A stretch of DNA of 64,000 bases, taken from contig NZ_CP098805.1 of NCBI RefSeq assembly GCF_023821985.2, positions 1,488,001-1,552,000 on the forward strand. Direction: 5' to 3'. Position 1 is the stretch's first letter; each line of letters starts with the position of its first letter. The stretch is from Dyadobacter chenhuakuii (GTDB lineage Bacteria; Bacteroidota; Bacteroidia; Cytophagales; Spirosomataceae). Below the pieces are notes generated by a model, which saw nothing but the letters and a program-made list of their open reading frames with translations, was not told where the DNA came from and made no database searches. The position numbers and the translations under genes were made by a program. Below, in pieces: positions 27,406 to 37,299 of this stretch.

Positions 27406-27978
27406 ATGAAACCTGTAAACAAAGCAGAACTGCTCCGAAACCTGGAAGATAGGGTAGAGGAGCACATTTCCGAAGCCATTGCCCTCTTTCAGAACCTAAG
27501 CAATGCCGATCTGAACAAGCCGTCCCCAACTGGTGGCTGGAGCATAGCACAATGTCTGGACCATCTCAATAGTTATGGAGACTTTTATTTACCACACATT
27601 GAAAAAAATTTACTGCACGCAGCAGATGGAAATACTTCGGAGTTCAAAAGCTCCTGGTTTGGCGCATATTTTACCAACATGATGGATCCGGAAACTGGTA
27701 AAAAGAAATATAAGGCAATGACAGGTCATATTCCTGCCTCGGATCTGAACGGCCCGAAAGTTGTGGGGGAATTTTTGAGGCAACAGGAAGCATTAATGGA
27801 CTATATCAGGAAGGCCCGTAATAAGGATCTTGGTGAAATTAACATTCCCATATCCATCTCCAAGCTGATCAGGCTTCGGCTTGGAGATGTGTTTCAGTTT
27901 CTGATTGCCCACAATGAGCGGCATATGCAACAGGCAAAACGGAATTTGATGGGCGCAAAAGCGGCAAAAATTGGCTAG
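27406..27978 (+). CDS. DinB family protein
   Basis: This 190-residue four-helix-bundle protein has the DinB metal His in CLDHLNSYGDF and HNERHMQQAKR, with GGWSIAQCLDHL as a typical helix start. It is likely metal-dependent, with no assigned reaction. It follows the Crp-like gene by 68 bp in the same direction and could share its transcript. Its last 4 bases overlap the stop of the convergent 83-residue gene. Two other DinB domains are in the window (in the 6071-7036 fusion, and at 15138). Confidence 0.87.
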   Translation: MKPVNKAELLRNLEDRVEEHISEAIALFQNLSNADLNKPSPTGGWSIAQCLDHLNSYGDFYLPHIEKNLLHAADGNTSEFKSSWFGAYFTNMMDPETGKKKYKAMTGHIPASDLNGPKVVGEFLRQQEALMDYIRKARNKDLGEINIPISISKLIRLRLGDVFQFLIAHNERHMQQAKRNLMGAKAAKIG

Positions 27979-28226
27979 GTAAGCGACAGTCCCTTCGGTT
28001 CGCTCAGATTTTCCAGCTTTACAAAATGACAAACGTATCCCGCTGAACGTAAGACCGCCTGGATCTTTGAAAAATCAGATAACTCTGAGGTTAGGGTCAA
28101 TAACAAATCCTGAAAATCGTAAGCCCAGTGCTTCACATTCAGTTGTTTAAGGCAGTCGTGCAATCGCTGGAAGGACTTGTTGTTCTTTATTTTGGTTCGA
28201 AATGATATTTTATATGTATTACGCAT
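27975..28226 (-). CDS. Hypothetical protein (83 aa)
   Basis: This 83-residue protein is basic at the N-terminus (RNTYKISFRTKIKNNKS) with a ferredoxin-like alpha/beta pattern (FQRLHDCLKQLNV, KHWAYDFQDLLLTL, KIQAVLRSAGYVCHFVKL). Small Bacteroidota proteins of this kind look like relatives of heavy-metal-associated or copper-chaperone-like folds but lack a CxxC, so that is not claimed. No signal peptide is visible. It is convergent with the DinB gene, overlapping by 4 bp, and is followed by a 240-bp gap. I judge it probably real because it has clean secondary structure. Confidence 0.6.
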   Translation of the reverse strand: MRNTYKISFRTKIKNNKSFQRLHDCLKQLNVKHWAYDFQDLLLTLTSELSDFSKIQAVLRSAGYVCHFVKLENLSEPKGLSLT

Positions 28227-28369
28227 GTTAGTCGAAATTTATGAAGGGATAGTCCGGAATGAAGCCTGGTCAAGCATTGGAATATTGGCCTACTAACGTT
28301 TATCAAAGATGGCGCTTATTTATAATAATTACAAATAAGTAATTGTTAATTTATCTTAAAATGCATTAC

Positions 28370-28412
28370 AAAAAAAAGCTTCACAACTCTTATGCAAGTT
28401 GCGAAGCTTTTC
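28370..28412 (-). terminator. Intrinsic terminator of the M19/D-amino-acid operon
   Basis: Stem AAGCTTCACAACT / AGTTGCGAAGCTT (one mismatch, 8-nt loop, 28376-28409) with a T-run of about seven on the minus strand. It lies 57 bp past the dipeptidase stop. Confidence 0.85.
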
Positions 28413-28465
28413 TCTAAATAATATTATTGGAATATTAAGATTTTATTAGATTTTTCCGAAGTAAA

Positions 28466-29536
28466 TCATTTCCAGCTACGATCCAGAAAATCAACCCAGT
28501 TGCGCCACATGATTTGTTCAATATCCGCAGCCGAGTAACCTCTTCCAGATAAAATCCCGGTTATCGATTGCAGGTCGGCAATGGAATCCAGGTCCATTGG
28601 CGATTGTTCTTTTCCATATGCACCATCCAGATCGGAGCCGATCCCGACTTGCAATGCATTTCCTGCAAGCTGGCAGATATGGTCGATATGTTCGGCCACA
28701 TGCTCGATCTTCAAGCCCATATTTTCCGGGGTCGATTTTCCGCGGATCCAGCCCGGAATCATCATCCACGCATCGAACGCCATGCCGATAACTGCTTTTC
28801 TTTCGAGCAGCTCCCTGATCATTTCGTCCGAAAACTGCCTGTTATGCGGCGTAATCTTCCGAACCAGGTTATGACTGGCCCACACAGGACCCTTGAAAAT
28901 ATCCAGCGCCTCCCAGAACGCCGTATCGCACAAGTGTGTCGCGTCCAAAATAATATTCAGCTTTTCCATTTCACGCAGCAGATCTTTCCCTTTTTGCGAT
29001 AATGGCTGGTCGGAATCTGTCCCGTAAGCGTACACGCCCGGACCATAATGTGCCGGTCCGATCGCCCGCAGGCCGTATTGGTAGGCGATTTCCAGGTTTT
29101 TGAGGCTGATAAAGGAATCGGCCCCTTCGAGACTCAGGATATAGCCAATCGGCAGGTTTTCGGTCGACGCCGCATTTTTCCAGAGATCTAAATGTTGATG
29201 TAAGCCGGGAAGATCGACAATCTGCACCATTTCACCGGCTTCTTCCATTGCTTTGTACCAAGCGATTTGCGCCTGCGTTTGCGCCCATGCCTGTGCCTGC
29301 GAATGCCAGCCTGGAATTTTGCTGTCGGGTTTCACTAAACGGGCGATCTGTGTTGCTACGCACATGCCAATGTTGCCTTTACGCATTTCGGGAAAACTGA
29401 CAACGCCTTTGCCGCGGTCTGGTTTATCGGTCAGGTTTGCTTCACGTTGTCGGATCGCATTTAAATCCTGGGTAAGGTCCCGGTTCCATTCCACCGCATT
29501 CATGGAAAGGTCGAGATGGGCGTCGAAAAGAAACAT
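28466..29536 (-). CDS. M19 family dipeptidase (membrane dipeptidase type)
   Basis: This 356-residue cytoplasmic zinc enzyme shows the full two-metal ligand set: H7 and D9 (FDAHLDL), E137 (LSLEGAD), H201 (DATHLCD), H222 (WASHNLV) and D302 (GIGSDLDGA). M19 enzymes cleave dipeptides, often with a D-residue at the second position. No signal peptide is present, so it acts in the cytoplasm. It is the last gene of a four-gene minus-strand operon, 22 bp after the D-threonine aldolase-like gene, and its substrates probably come in through the GntP permease or another importer. The terminator at 28370-28412 ends the unit. Confidence 0.92.
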   Translation of the reverse strand: MFLFDAHLDLSMNAVEWNRDLTQDLNAIRQREANLTDKPDRGKGVVSFPEMRKGNIGMCVATQIARLVKPDSKIPGWHSQAQAWAQTQAQIAWYKAMEEAGEMVQIVDLPGLHQHLDLWKNAASTENLPIGYILSLEGADSFISLKNLEIAYQYGLRAIGPAHYGPGVYAYGTDSDQPLSQKGKDLLREMEKLNIILDATHLCDTAFWEALDIFKGPVWASHNLVRKITPHNRQFSDEMIRELLERKAVIGMAFDAWMMIPGWIRGKSTPENMGLKIEHVAEHIDHICQLAGNALQVGIGSDLDGAYGKEQSPMDLDSIADLQSITGILSGRGYSAADIEQIMWRNWVDFLDRSWK

Positions 29537-29558
29537 TTTATTTTGTTTAGGAATTGAA

Positions 29559-30668
29559 TTAAATGGTCAGGCGTCTGTTACGGGCCACGATTTTCCACTC
29601 GTCGGTCACTGCTCCGTCTTCAATGACGGAGGCAAAGTCATGCAATGCAACCGTCGGGCAGACGTGATAGGGCAGGGCATAGAGCACATCGCCGATCTCC
29701 GTAGCATCCCAAACGTCTTGCGTAACCTGCAAAACGCCATGTTCCTCGCTCTGTCCCATCAATGTATAGCTCGGCAGGTTGAGCAGTTTAAACCTGTTTT
29801 CAATCGGACTTTCGGGCGCAATGGCTTTATGACCCAGATCAATGGTGACAATGCCAGCCGTGGGTTTGGACACAACGCGGGTCAGGACCAGTGCTGCGTG
29901 CTCGAATGGCTGACTATCAAACCGGTCGCCATAACCCCAGTCCCAAAGCACATTTGTGCCCGGGCTCAGATACACATCCGGGCGCATGGCGTGTACGGTA
30001 AATGACGGAGAGCCGCCGGCGATGATCATGGGCGCATTGCCCGTATGGTTTTTGATCAGGTCAAAGAGTGGAAGGACAGTTTCGAATGCTTCATCCACAG
30101 CCAGTTTACGATCCGAAAATTCGGGATGACGCAGATGACCATCATACACATGAACGCCGCCGAAGGAAACGTTGGACAGTCCGGAAATGTAACGATATAA
30201 GGAAAGCAATGTGACGTCGGTAACGTGTCCCGAACGGTTCATGCCATTATTTACATCAATATATACATTGAAAATAACATCACTGGCAATGCCCAGTTTA
30301 TTGAGGTCGTCCGTCGACTTCTCGTTGTCGACGAGGGAAGCGAAACTCACATCCTGGAATTTTTCACGCAGAGCCGACAGTCGGGTAATGTTCGGGCCAA
30401 CCATCTGGTAAGCAAGCAAAATCCATTTTGCACCGGCATCGGCAAGCATTTCGGCTTCTGCGATCGTGGCGCATTTGAACTTACTGATGCCCTGTTCCAG
30501 CTGCATTTTTACGATTTCTCCGGATTTATGCGTCTTTACGTGGGGAATAAGCCTGTCGGCGTCACCGGCAATGCTTATCATGCCGCGGATATTGTTTTCG
30601 ATCCGATCCTTATAGAATAGCAGGGAAGGGGAAATGACTTCGTCGGGGTTGTTAAGTTTGAACCACAT
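29559..30668 (-). CDS. D-threonine aldolase / D-serine dehydratase-like PLP enzyme
   Basis: The ATG at 30668, directly after the RidA stop codon, gives 369 residues. An earlier in-frame ATG would overlap RidA by 20 bp. The fold-type III (alanine-racemase-like) PLP lysine is K45 in PHVKTHK. The conserved zinc pair H335-x-C337 (YHVCP) near the C-terminus is the metal site of D-serine dehydratase and D-threonine aldolase. These enzymes turn D-serine into pyruvate and ammonia, or D-threonine into glycine and acetaldehyde. Which activity holds is not decided by sequence. The neighbouring RidA would remove the reactive enamine that a dehydratase makes, which favours D-serine or a related D-hydroxy amino acid. 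Confidence 0.9.
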   Translation of the reverse strand: MWFKLNNPDEVISPSLLFYKDRIENNIRGMISIAGDADRLIPHVKTHKSGEIVKMQLEQGISKFKCATIAEAEMLADAGAKWILLAYQMVGPNITRLSALREKFQDVSFASLVDNEKSTDDLNKLGIASDVIFNVYIDVNNGMNRSGHVTDVTLLSLYRYISGLSNVSFGGVHVYDGHLRHPEFSDRKLAVDEAFETVLPLFDLIKNHTGNAPMIIAGGSPSFTVHAMRPDVYLSPGTNVLWDWGYGDRFDSQPFEHAALVLTRVVSKPTAGIVTIDLGHKAIAPESPIENRFKLLNLPSYTLMGQSEEHGVLQVTQDVWDATEIGDVLYALPYHVCPTVALHDFASVIEDGAVTDEWKIVARNRRLTI

Positions 30669-30669
30669 A

Positions 30670-31146
30670 TTATTTTTCTTCAAGCTCAAACATCACCTCA
30701 ATCTCCACCGGAATGTTATCAGGAAGGCTTCCCATTCCCACCGCGCTTCTAACGCCGATTCCGTTTTCTTCGCCCCAGATTTTAGCAAAAAGTTCGCTGC
30801 ATCCGTTGATGATGAAGGGGTGTTTTTCAAAGTCGGGTGTGCAATTGACCATGCCTAAAATTTTGATTACGCGCTTGATCCGGTTCAGGCTTCCCAGGTT
30901 TGCTTTTAAAGTCGACAGGATCGTCAATCCAACCTGGCGCGCTGCCAGCTTTCCTGCGTCTGCGTCCATATCCTTACCGATCCGTCCTTTGATTAATGTT
31001 CCGTCATCCTGGACCGTTCCGTGTCCTGAAACGTAAACCCAGCGTTTGTCGACGATCAGAAGAGGCTTGTAAACGCCAAGTGGCTTTGGAGCTGGAGGAA
31101 GACTAAGGCCAAGAGCAGCGAAGTTGGATTCAGGGGTGTTGTTCAT
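30670..31146 (-). CDS. RidA family enamine/imine deaminase
   Basis: The ATG at 31146 gives a 158-residue protein. A longer reading into the octanucleotide repeat would add a nonsense peptide, so it is rejected. The YjgF/RidA fold is clear: VYVSGHGTVQDDG, the central helix QVGLTILSTLKANLGSLNRIKRVI, and the substrate-carboxylate arginine in VRSAVGMGSLP. RidA hydrolyses 2-aminoacrylate and related enamines that escape PLP enzymes. It sits between the GntP permease (73 bp upstream) and the D-threonine aldolase-like gene (1 bp downstream), so it likely protects against the enamine made by that enzyme. Confidence 0.9.
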   Translation of the reverse strand: MNNTPESNFAALGLSLPPAPKPLGVYKPLLIVDKRWVYVSGHGTVQDDGTLIKGRIGKDMDADAGKLAARQVGLTILSTLKANLGSLNRIKRVIKILGMVNCTPDFEKHPFIINGCSELFAKIWGEENGIGVRSAVGMGSLPDNIPVEIEVMFELEEK

Positions 31147-31148
31147 TT

Positions 31149-31208
31149 TTATTGAGTGAATGAGCGAATGAGTGAATGACTGAATGTTTTTCTCATTCAC
31201 TCATTCAA
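31149..31208. repeat. Octanucleotide (GAGTGAAT)n repeat with inverted arms, copy 1
   Basis: About four near-perfect copies of GAGTGAAT run on the plus strand, then TTTTT, then about two copies of the reverse complement (CTCATTCA). The two arms can pair over about 16 bp with one mismatch. It lies between GntP and ridA, inside an operon. A larger copy is at 42104-42256. Confidence 0.8.
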
Positions 31209-31218
31209 AATTAAACTT

Positions 31219-32523
31219 CTAAACAAACAAATTTAGTACTAAAACGCCCAGCAATCCCATTATAGACACAATTGTTTCCATAACTGACCAGGTAAGCAGA
31301 GTGTCTTTGATGCTTAAATTGAAATATTCTTTGAACAGCCAAAAGCCGCCATCGTTCAGGTGGGAGAACATTAAACTACCTGAACCAATGGACAATACGA
31401 GCAGTTCGGGAGAAACATCTGAAGTTACCAGCAACGGCGAAAGTATGCCCACCGTGGTGAGTCCGGCAACGGTTGCTGACCCTACGCAAATGCGGATGAT
31501 CGCAGCAATCCCCCAGCTTAATATCAGGGGCGAAATGTCGACGCCTTTCAGGCTTTCGGCTATATAAGTGCTTACGCCGCTCGCTGTCATGATTTCTTTG
31601 AAAACCCCAGCTCCGGCAATGATCAGCAGGATTACGGATACGCCCTTAAATGCTTCTTCCATGGATTTGCTGACATGCTTCATATTCATTCCGCGACGGA
31701 TCCCAAGCACATAAGCAGCAAACAATACAGAGATTAACATTCCGAAATAGGGTTCGGCAAGCAGGCCAATGATCTTATTGTCAGGATAAATGCGTTTTAC
31801 GCCCGACATACTCGTCAGCAAAAATACAGGTAACAGAGCGGTTACCACACTGATTCCCAATCCGGGTAACTCGGCTGTTGGCCGTGGTTTTACATTGAAA
31901 AGATCTTCGTCTGGTTTTGGTTGGAAACGTTTCAGGGTGCTGCCGAAAAGCGGCCCGGCTACGGCGATTGCAGGAATGGAGACCATGATCCCGTATAATA
32001 ATGTTTGTCCGAGATCCGCATTAAGCTGGCTGGCAATGGCGGCAGGCGAGGGGTGGGGCGGAAGATAGCCGTGCGCAACCGACAAAGCGGAAAGCATTGG
32101 CACACCCACATATAATAAAGGAAGGCGCGCAGTGGCGCTGATCATGAATATCAAAGGAATGACGATCACAAAACCAGCATTATAGAACAAGGGAATGCCT
32201 ATCACAAACCCGGCCAGCGCCATGCCCCATTGAATGTATTTTTTCCCGAAAAGCCCGATTAGCGCATCTGTGATCCTTTGTGCCGCTCCGCTGTCCGCAA
32301 CCATTTTCCCCAACATTGCACCGAAACCGACAATCAAAACAAGGTCGCCTAGTGTTCCGCCAACGCCTTTTTGGATGGCTTTGCTAACCGTCTCCACATC
32401 CAGCCCGCTAGCCAGGCCAAGTCCGATGGAGACGAGCAGGAAGGAGATGAAAGTGTCGATTTTGAGCCAGGCAATGAGGGCAATGAGGGCGAGTATGGCA
32501 ATAAATGTCAGTAATAAAGGCAT
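31219..32523 (-). CDS. GntP family permease (gluconate/D-serine-type H+ symporter)
   Basis: This 434-residue inner-membrane protein has about twelve hydrophobic segments and the GntP layout, with IVGFGAMLGKMVADSGAAQRI and YLPPHPSPAAIASQLNADLGQTLLYG as typical family blocks. The family includes gluconate transporters and DsdX, the D-serine transporter of enterobacteria. Because the operon continues with RidA, a D-threonine aldolase/D-serine dehydratase-like enzyme and an M19 dipeptidase, an amino-acid substrate fits better than a sugar acid, but this is inference from context. It is the first gene of the operon; the gap to gyrA upstream is 279 bp and divergent. Confidence 0.9.
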   Translation of the reverse strand: MPLLLTFIAILALIALIAWLKIDTFISFLLVSIGLGLASGLDVETVSKAIQKGVGGTLGDLVLIVGFGAMLGKMVADSGAAQRITDALIGLFGKKYIQWGMALAGFVIGIPLFYNAGFVIVIPLIFMISATARLPLLYVGVPMLSALSVAHGYLPPHPSPAAIASQLNADLGQTLLYGIMVSIPAIAVAGPLFGSTLKRFQPKPDEDLFNVKPRPTAELPGLGISVVTALLPVFLLTSMSGVKRIYPDNKIIGLLAEPYFGMLISVLFAAYVLGIRRGMNMKHVSKSMEEAFKGVSVILLIIAGAGVFKEIMTASGVSTYIAESLKGVDISPLILSWGIAAIIRICVGSATVAGLTTVGILSPLLVTSDVSPELLVLSIGSGSLMFSHLNDGGFWLFKEYFNLSIKDTLLTWSVMETIVSIMGLLGVLVLNLFV

Positions 32524-32802
32524 AATGGAATTGGGAGAAAAGTAAGCATTTAGGTAATAAGCTGGAAGAAACTAAAATTTAATGATAGAAGCCAATTAAG
32601 TTTTGAAAGCACATTCTTTCCTTAAAATCCGAAGGATCACCGATATACGAAAGGAATGCTGAAATAGCACAAAAGATAGTTTGTTAGAATGCTTTAAAAT
32701 AGCGAAATTTGACTTTTTAGAACTTACATTATAGTATTAATTCATTGGGTAGTTGGACTTTTCAGCTGCTCGTTTAAATTTTCGATTCTTTTCTAATTCT
32801 TT

Positions 32803-35439
32803 ATGGCAGAATCTTCTGGTGAAAACATTATCCCCATTAATATTGAGGATGAAATGCGTGGAGCATACATCGATTACTCGATGTCAGTTATTATTTCCCG
32901 CGCTTTGCCCGACGTTCGCGATGGTTTGAAACCGGTTCACAGGCGTGTGTTATACGGGATGTCGGATTTGGGTGTGAATTACAATCGCTCGCATAAAAAG
33001 TCGGCTCGTATAGTAGGGGAGGTTTTGGGTAAGTATCACCCGCATGGTGACTCGTCTGTTTATAATACAATGGTGCGTATGGCCCAGCCGTGGTCGTTGC
33101 GCTACCCGCTGGTTGACGGCCAGGGTAACTTCGGTTCGGTGGATGGAGATAATCCGGCGGCAATGCGTTACACCGAAGCAAGACTGAAACGCCTTGCCGA
33201 CGAGCTGCTGAATGACCTGGGTAAAGACACGGTTGATTTCCAGCCTAACTTCGACGATTCCTTATCCGAGCCGTCGGTTCTTCCCGCTAAATTTCCGAAT
33301 TTATTGGTCAATGGTTCCTCCGGTATTGCCGTGGGTATGGCCACCAATATGGCACCTCATAACTTATCGGAAGTTATCGATGGAGTCCTGGCTTACATTG
33401 ACAATAACGAGATTACCATTCCCGAATTGATGGAGCACGTGAAGGCGCCTGATTTTCCAACGGGAGGGATTATATATGGTTACCAGGGCGTTAGGTCTGC
33501 TTTTGAAACTGGCCGCGGAAGCATTATTATGCGTTCCAAGGCGTCATTTGAGGTTTCAAAAACAGGTAGGGAGCAAATCATCATTACGGAGATTCCTTAC
33601 ATGACCAATAAAGCCGCGATGATCGAACGCATTGCAGGCCTTATTAATGATAAAAAACTGGACGGCATTTCGGACATCCGCGATGAATCTGACCGGGACG
33701 GGATGCGCATTGTTTTTGATTTGAAAAAAGATGCAGTTCCTAATATTGTATTGAACCACTTGTTCAAATACACGCCGCTGCAATCGAGCTTTGGTGTGAA
33801 CAATGTGGCGTTGGTCAAAGGACGTCCGGTAACGCTTAATCTGAAAGACCTGATCAAGCATTATGTTGATCACCGGATTGTGGTTATCACACGTCGTACC
33901 GAGTATGAACTTCGCGAAGCAGAAAAGAGAGCGCATATCTTGCAAGGTTTGCTGATTGCGCTGGATAACCTGGATGCCGTTATTACATTGATCCGTAACG
34001 CACGTGATCCGGAAATCGCAAAAACAGGTTTGATGGAGTCGTTTGAACTGAGCGAGATTCAGGCCAAAGCGATTCTTGAACTTCGTCTGCAACGGTTAAC
34101 AGGTCTTGAAAGAGACAAAATCGTGAAGGAATACGAAGAGATCATGGTTTTGATTACGGATTTGAAAGACATTCTTGCAAATGAATCACGCAAGTATGAC
34201 ATTATCAGAACGGAATTAGGAGAGATTAAAGATCGTTACGGCGACGAGCGCCGTACTAAGATCGAGTTTTCAGCGGAAGAATTCAGCGACGAGGATATGA
34301 TCCCGGATGACGAAATGCTGATCACAATCTCGAATGAAGGTTATATCAAAAGAACACCATTAGCAGAGTATCGCACGCAGACAAGGGGTGGAGTAGGGTC
34401 CCGCGGAGTAAAAACCAAGGATACAGACTTTACCGAACATTTGTTCTCGGCAACGATGCTGAATTACCTGCTGATATTTACCGAATATGGTAAATTGTTC
34501 TGGATGAAGGTTTATGAAGTTCCCGAAGGAAGCAAGCAATCCAAAGGCCGCCCGATCCAGAATTTGATCAGCCTGGAAAATGGAGATTCCATTCGTTCAG
34601 TGATCAACGTTCGCACATTGTCGGATGCGGATTATATCAACAATAATTACCTCATTATGTGTACGCAGCAGGGCACAATCAAGAAAACTTTGCTGGAAGC
34701 ATACTCTCGTCCGAGAACAAACGGAATTATTGCAATCTCAATTAACGAAGGCGACAGACTGTTGAATGTTGCGCTTACCAATGGCGACAATGACATCGTT
34801 ATCGCATCGAGTGCAGGACGTGCTGTTCGTTTCAATGAAAAAGGAGTTCGACCAATGGGCAGAACTGCCGCAGGTGTTCGTGGTATCAATCTGAACGATG
34901 CGGATAACAAAGTAATCGGAATGGTTTGTATCAACCGCGAAGATGCCCAGCTGCTTGTTGTTTCTGAAAATGGTTTTGGAAAACGTTCTGCAATAGATAG
35001 TTACCGCATTACCAAGCGTGGTGGGAAAGGGGTTTCGACCATGAATGCCACCGACAAAGTGGGTAAATTGGTAGCAATCCGTGAAGTTACTGAGCAGGAT
35101 GATCTGATGATCATTACCAGAAATGGAATTGCGATCAGAATGAGCGTATTGGACATTCGTCTGGCCGGCCGTAACACGCAGGGGGTTAAGTTGATCCGTC
35201 TGAACAATTCGGACGAAATTACTTCGGTTACACGAATCCTGAAAGATCCGGACGAAAAAGCGGAAGAACTGGATGAGAACGGAAACGTAATCCCGTCGGC
35301 AGCGATAGAAGGAACTTCGGACATGATCATCGTCTCGGCGGATGAGCAGGCAGAAGAGTTGGATGATGAAGAAGATGTGATTGAAGATGAAGACGACGAA
35401 GAAGATGAAAATGATCCTTCTGACGAGCCAGAGGCATGA
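32803..35439 (+). CDS. gyrA: DNA gyrase subunit A
   Basis: This 878-residue protein introduces negative supercoils with GyrB. The catalytic tyrosine is Y123 (MRYTEAR). The winged-helix/tower half is followed by a C-terminal beta-pinwheel with the GyrA box read as TKRGGKG and a related [10 protein letters not shown] blade. The last about 25 residues are strongly acidic ([16 protein letters not shown]). In the quinolone-resistance region the sequence is [16 protein letters not shown]84 corresponds to E. coli S83, but N88 stands at the E. coli D87 position, where Asn is a resistance substitution in that species. It may be the normal residue of this lineage. The gene is alone on its strand, divergent from the GntP operon. 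Confidence 0.97.
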   Translation: MAESSGENIIPINIEDEMRGAYIDYSMSVIISRALPDVRDGLKPVHRRVLYGMSDLGVNYNRSHKKSARIVGEVLGKYHPHGDSSVYNTMVRMAQPWSLRYPLVDGQGNFGSVDGDNPAAMRYTEARLKRLADELLNDLGKDTVDFQPNFDDSLSEPSVLPAKFPNLLVNGSSGIAVGMATNMAPHNLSEVIDGVLAYIDNNEITIPELMEHVKAPDFPTGGIIYGYQGVRSAFETGRGSIIMRSKASFEVSKTGREQIIITEIPYMTNKAAMIERIAGLINDKKLDGISDIRDESDRDGMRIVFDLKKDAVPNIVLNHLFKYTPLQSSFGVNNVALVKGRPVTLNLKDLIKHYVDHRIVVITRRTEYELREAEKRAHILQGLLIALDNLDAVITLIRNARDPEIAKTGLMESFELSEIQAKAILELRLQRLTGLERDKIVKEYEEIMVLITDLKDILANESRKYDIIRTELGEIKDRYGDERRTKIEFSAEEFSDEDMIPDDEMLITISNEGYIKRTPLAEYRTQTRGGVGSRGVKTKDTDFTEHLFSATMLNYLLIFTEYGKLFWMKVYEVPEGSKQSKGRPIQNLISLENGDSIRSVINVRTLSDADYINNNYLIMCTQQGTIKKTLLEAYSRPRTNGIIAISINEGDRLLNVALTNGDNDIVIASSAGRAVRFNEKGVRPMGRTAAGVRGINLNDADNKVIGMVCINREDAQLLVVSENGFGKRSAIDSYRITKRGGKGVSTMNATDKVGKLVAIREVTEQDDLMIITRNGIAIRMSVLDIRLAGRNTQGVKLIRLNNSDEITSVTRILKDPDEKAEELDENGNVIPSAAIEGTSDMIIVSADEQAEELDDEEDVIEDEDDEEDENDPSDEPEA

Positions 35440-35512
35440 TTTTTGTAAAAATTATTTTAATTGATCTATATTTAGAATTCGAACAATCAATCACAACCAA
35501 AGTTTAATATTT

Positions 35513-36973
35513 ATGAAAAAATTGTTTTTTGTGTCTGCACTTAGCCTTTTCAGTATGTCAGCGTTTGCGCAGGACGATGCTGTAAACAAGGCTGTTGTAG
35601 ACCAGTTTCGTAAGGATAAAGAGAAAAGCGATAAAGACCTGACTGATGCAAAGGCTAGTGCAAAGGCTTCATTCTGGATGGAAAGAGCAAAATTGTATGA
35701 AAACATTGCTTTGCAGGGATCAGAAGTAGATTCAAGTGCAGCCAAAACGTCTTTAGAAGCTTACAAAAAGGTTGTGGAGCTTGACAAAACTAAAAAAGGT
35801 GAACCTGGTAAGTCTGCGAAGGAAGCTGAAAATGTGCTTGCAGGCGGAGAGGGATCTCAACTTTTCAATGCATTTGTAAAGCAGGGTGCTGAAAAATACC
35901 AGGCCAAAAACCTGAACGGTGCTCTTGAAATGTTCACAGCTGCTCAGGAAATCAATAAGAAAGATACGCTGGCTTCGCTTTACGGCGGAATTGCTGCGCA
36001 ACAGCTTGATAAGAAAGACGTTGCAAGAGAGCAATTCGAAAAATATGCTGCAAATGGCGGTAAAGATCCAAGCGTATTCTACGGATTGGCACAGCTATAT
36101 CGTGAAGAGAAAAACTTCGACAAAGCGATTGAAGCTTTGAACAAAGGATTAGCGCAGTCGCCAAACAACAAAGACCTGAAAGCAGAAGTTGTTAACATTC
36201 TTTTGGCGTCAGGTAATGAGTCTAAGGCGATCAGCGAACTGGAAGCATTGGCACAAGCTGATCCTAAAAATATTCAGAACGTGGTTAACCTTGCAATTCT
36301 TTACGATAACATGCAGCGCACTGCTGCGGACAGCGTGAAGCAGTTGAGTGCTAAGATGGGTTCAGGAAGTAAATCAGCTGCAAGTCTGACTAAAAACCTG
36401 GAAGCAGAAAAAAGCAAGATCGAAGTTTATGACGGCGAGGTGAAACGTATTGGTGCGTTGATTAAGAAGCAGCCAAAAAATGCGGATCTGAAACGTCAGC
36501 TCGCAGATGTAAATGCTAAGAAAAAAGAAACGATCGCAACCATTGCAACAATGGAAGGCGAAGTGAAATCTGCGACGGAAGCTGCACAAAGCAGTGCATC
36601 GTCAGGATCTGAAAAACAATTGGCAGACTTGAAAGCGAAGCAAAAAGACGCGAGCGAGAAAGCTATTGCGAACTACAAGAAAGCATTGGAGATCGACGGT
36701 GCAAATTATGACGCTTTGTATAACCTTGGTGTTTTCTATTTCAACGAAGCTGTACAATTGAAAGGCGAAGTTGACAATATGAACATGACTGAGTATCAGC
36801 AACGCGGCAAAGAAATCGAAGGTCGTGTTTGTGGTAAGTTCAAAAAGGCGAAGCCATATTTTGAAAAAGCTATCCAAGCGAAAGACGAAGCTGAGGCAAA
36901 AGATAACTTGACTACTGTAAACGGAGTTCTTGAGCAGTTCGCTGCAAAACAAGTTGCTTGCGTTGAAGAGTAA
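35513..36973 (+). CDS. Secreted TPR-repeat protein
   Basis: This 486-residue protein has a signal peptide (cleavage near SAFAQ) and tetratricopeptide-like helical repeats in two blocks (about 110-250 and 375-475). Between them is a Lys/Glu/Ala-rich coiled-coil segment (about 285-370). It is very rich in Lys, Ala and Glu. No enzyme domain is visible; it is probably a periplasmic or outer-membrane scaffold. It lies 73 bp after gyrA on the same strand but has its own long gap and a strong hairpin terminator after it (36992-37028). Confidence 0.85.
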   Translation: MKKLFFVSALSLFSMSAFAQDDAVNKAVVDQFRKDKEKSDKDLTDAKASAKASFWMERAKLYENIALQGSEVDSSAAKTSLEAYKKVVELDKTKKGEPGKSAKEAENVLAGGEGSQLFNAFVKQGAEKYQAKNLNGALEMFTAAQEINKKDTLASLYGGIAAQQLDKKDVAREQFEKYAANGGKDPSVFYGLAQLYREEKNFDKAIEALNKGLAQSPNNKDLKAEVVNILLASGNESKAISELEALAQADPKNIQNVVNLAILYDNMQRTAADSVKQLSAKMGSGSKSAASLTKNLEAEKSKIEVYDGEVKRIGALIKKQPKNADLKRQLADVNAKKKETIATIATMEGEVKSATEAAQSSASSGSEKQLADLKAKQKDASEKAIANYKKALEIDGANYDALYNLGVFYFNEAVQLKGEVDNMNMTEYQQRGKEIEGRVCGKFKKAKPYFEKAIQAKDEAEAKDNLTTVNGVLEQFAAKQVACVEE

Positions 36974-36991
36974 GAAGTTTATTGATATAAT

Positions 36992-37028
36992 AAATGAAAC
37001 AAGCGCTGAATAGGCGCTTGTTTCATTT
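36992..37028 (+). terminator. Terminator after the TPR protein gene
   Basis: A perfect 15-bp hairpin (AAATGAAACAAGCGC / GCGCTTGTTTCATTT, 7-nt loop) lies 18 bp past the stop codon. Its T-rich 3' arm serves as the weak T-run, and it could also work from the other strand. Confidence 0.8.
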
Positions 37029-37071
37029 AGCAAAGTCTATTTAACATAATATAAATTATACAACAAATGGG

Positions 37072-37249
37072 TCCTGAATTTTAGTTCAGGTATATGTCAA
37101 TTAGAATTCGTTATATCAGTCTAAGATGCGGGATGGGTTGTTCTATTCAATTCTAAGGGCGATCGATTTCGGCTATTTGAAGCTTATTTGACTGATATTG
37201 AGCATTAATAGAGGCATTTTTAGATCGGTAAAATGACAATCGTCATTTT
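37072..37249. other. Intergenic segment with two small inverted repeats, no gene seen
   Basis: The 324-bp space between the TPR protein terminator and the isomerase gene holds no convincing frame. It contains CCTGAA-TTTTAG-TTCAGG (about 37073-37090) and an 8-bp hairpin AAAATGAC-AATC-GTCATTTT (37230-37249). Neither has a T-run or an obvious partner gene. Confidence 0.4.
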
Positions 37250-37299
37250 GATTTATGCTGCTAAAAGTCAAGAAACGGGCTTTTGGTAAAGAATATTGA

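Noticed and set aside
28247..28286. Plus-strand GGATAGTC followed 17 bp later by AAGCATTG
   Set aside because: It resembles the shared regulon promoter by chance only: the upstream GACA half-site is missing, the -7 box is poor and no plus-strand gene follows.
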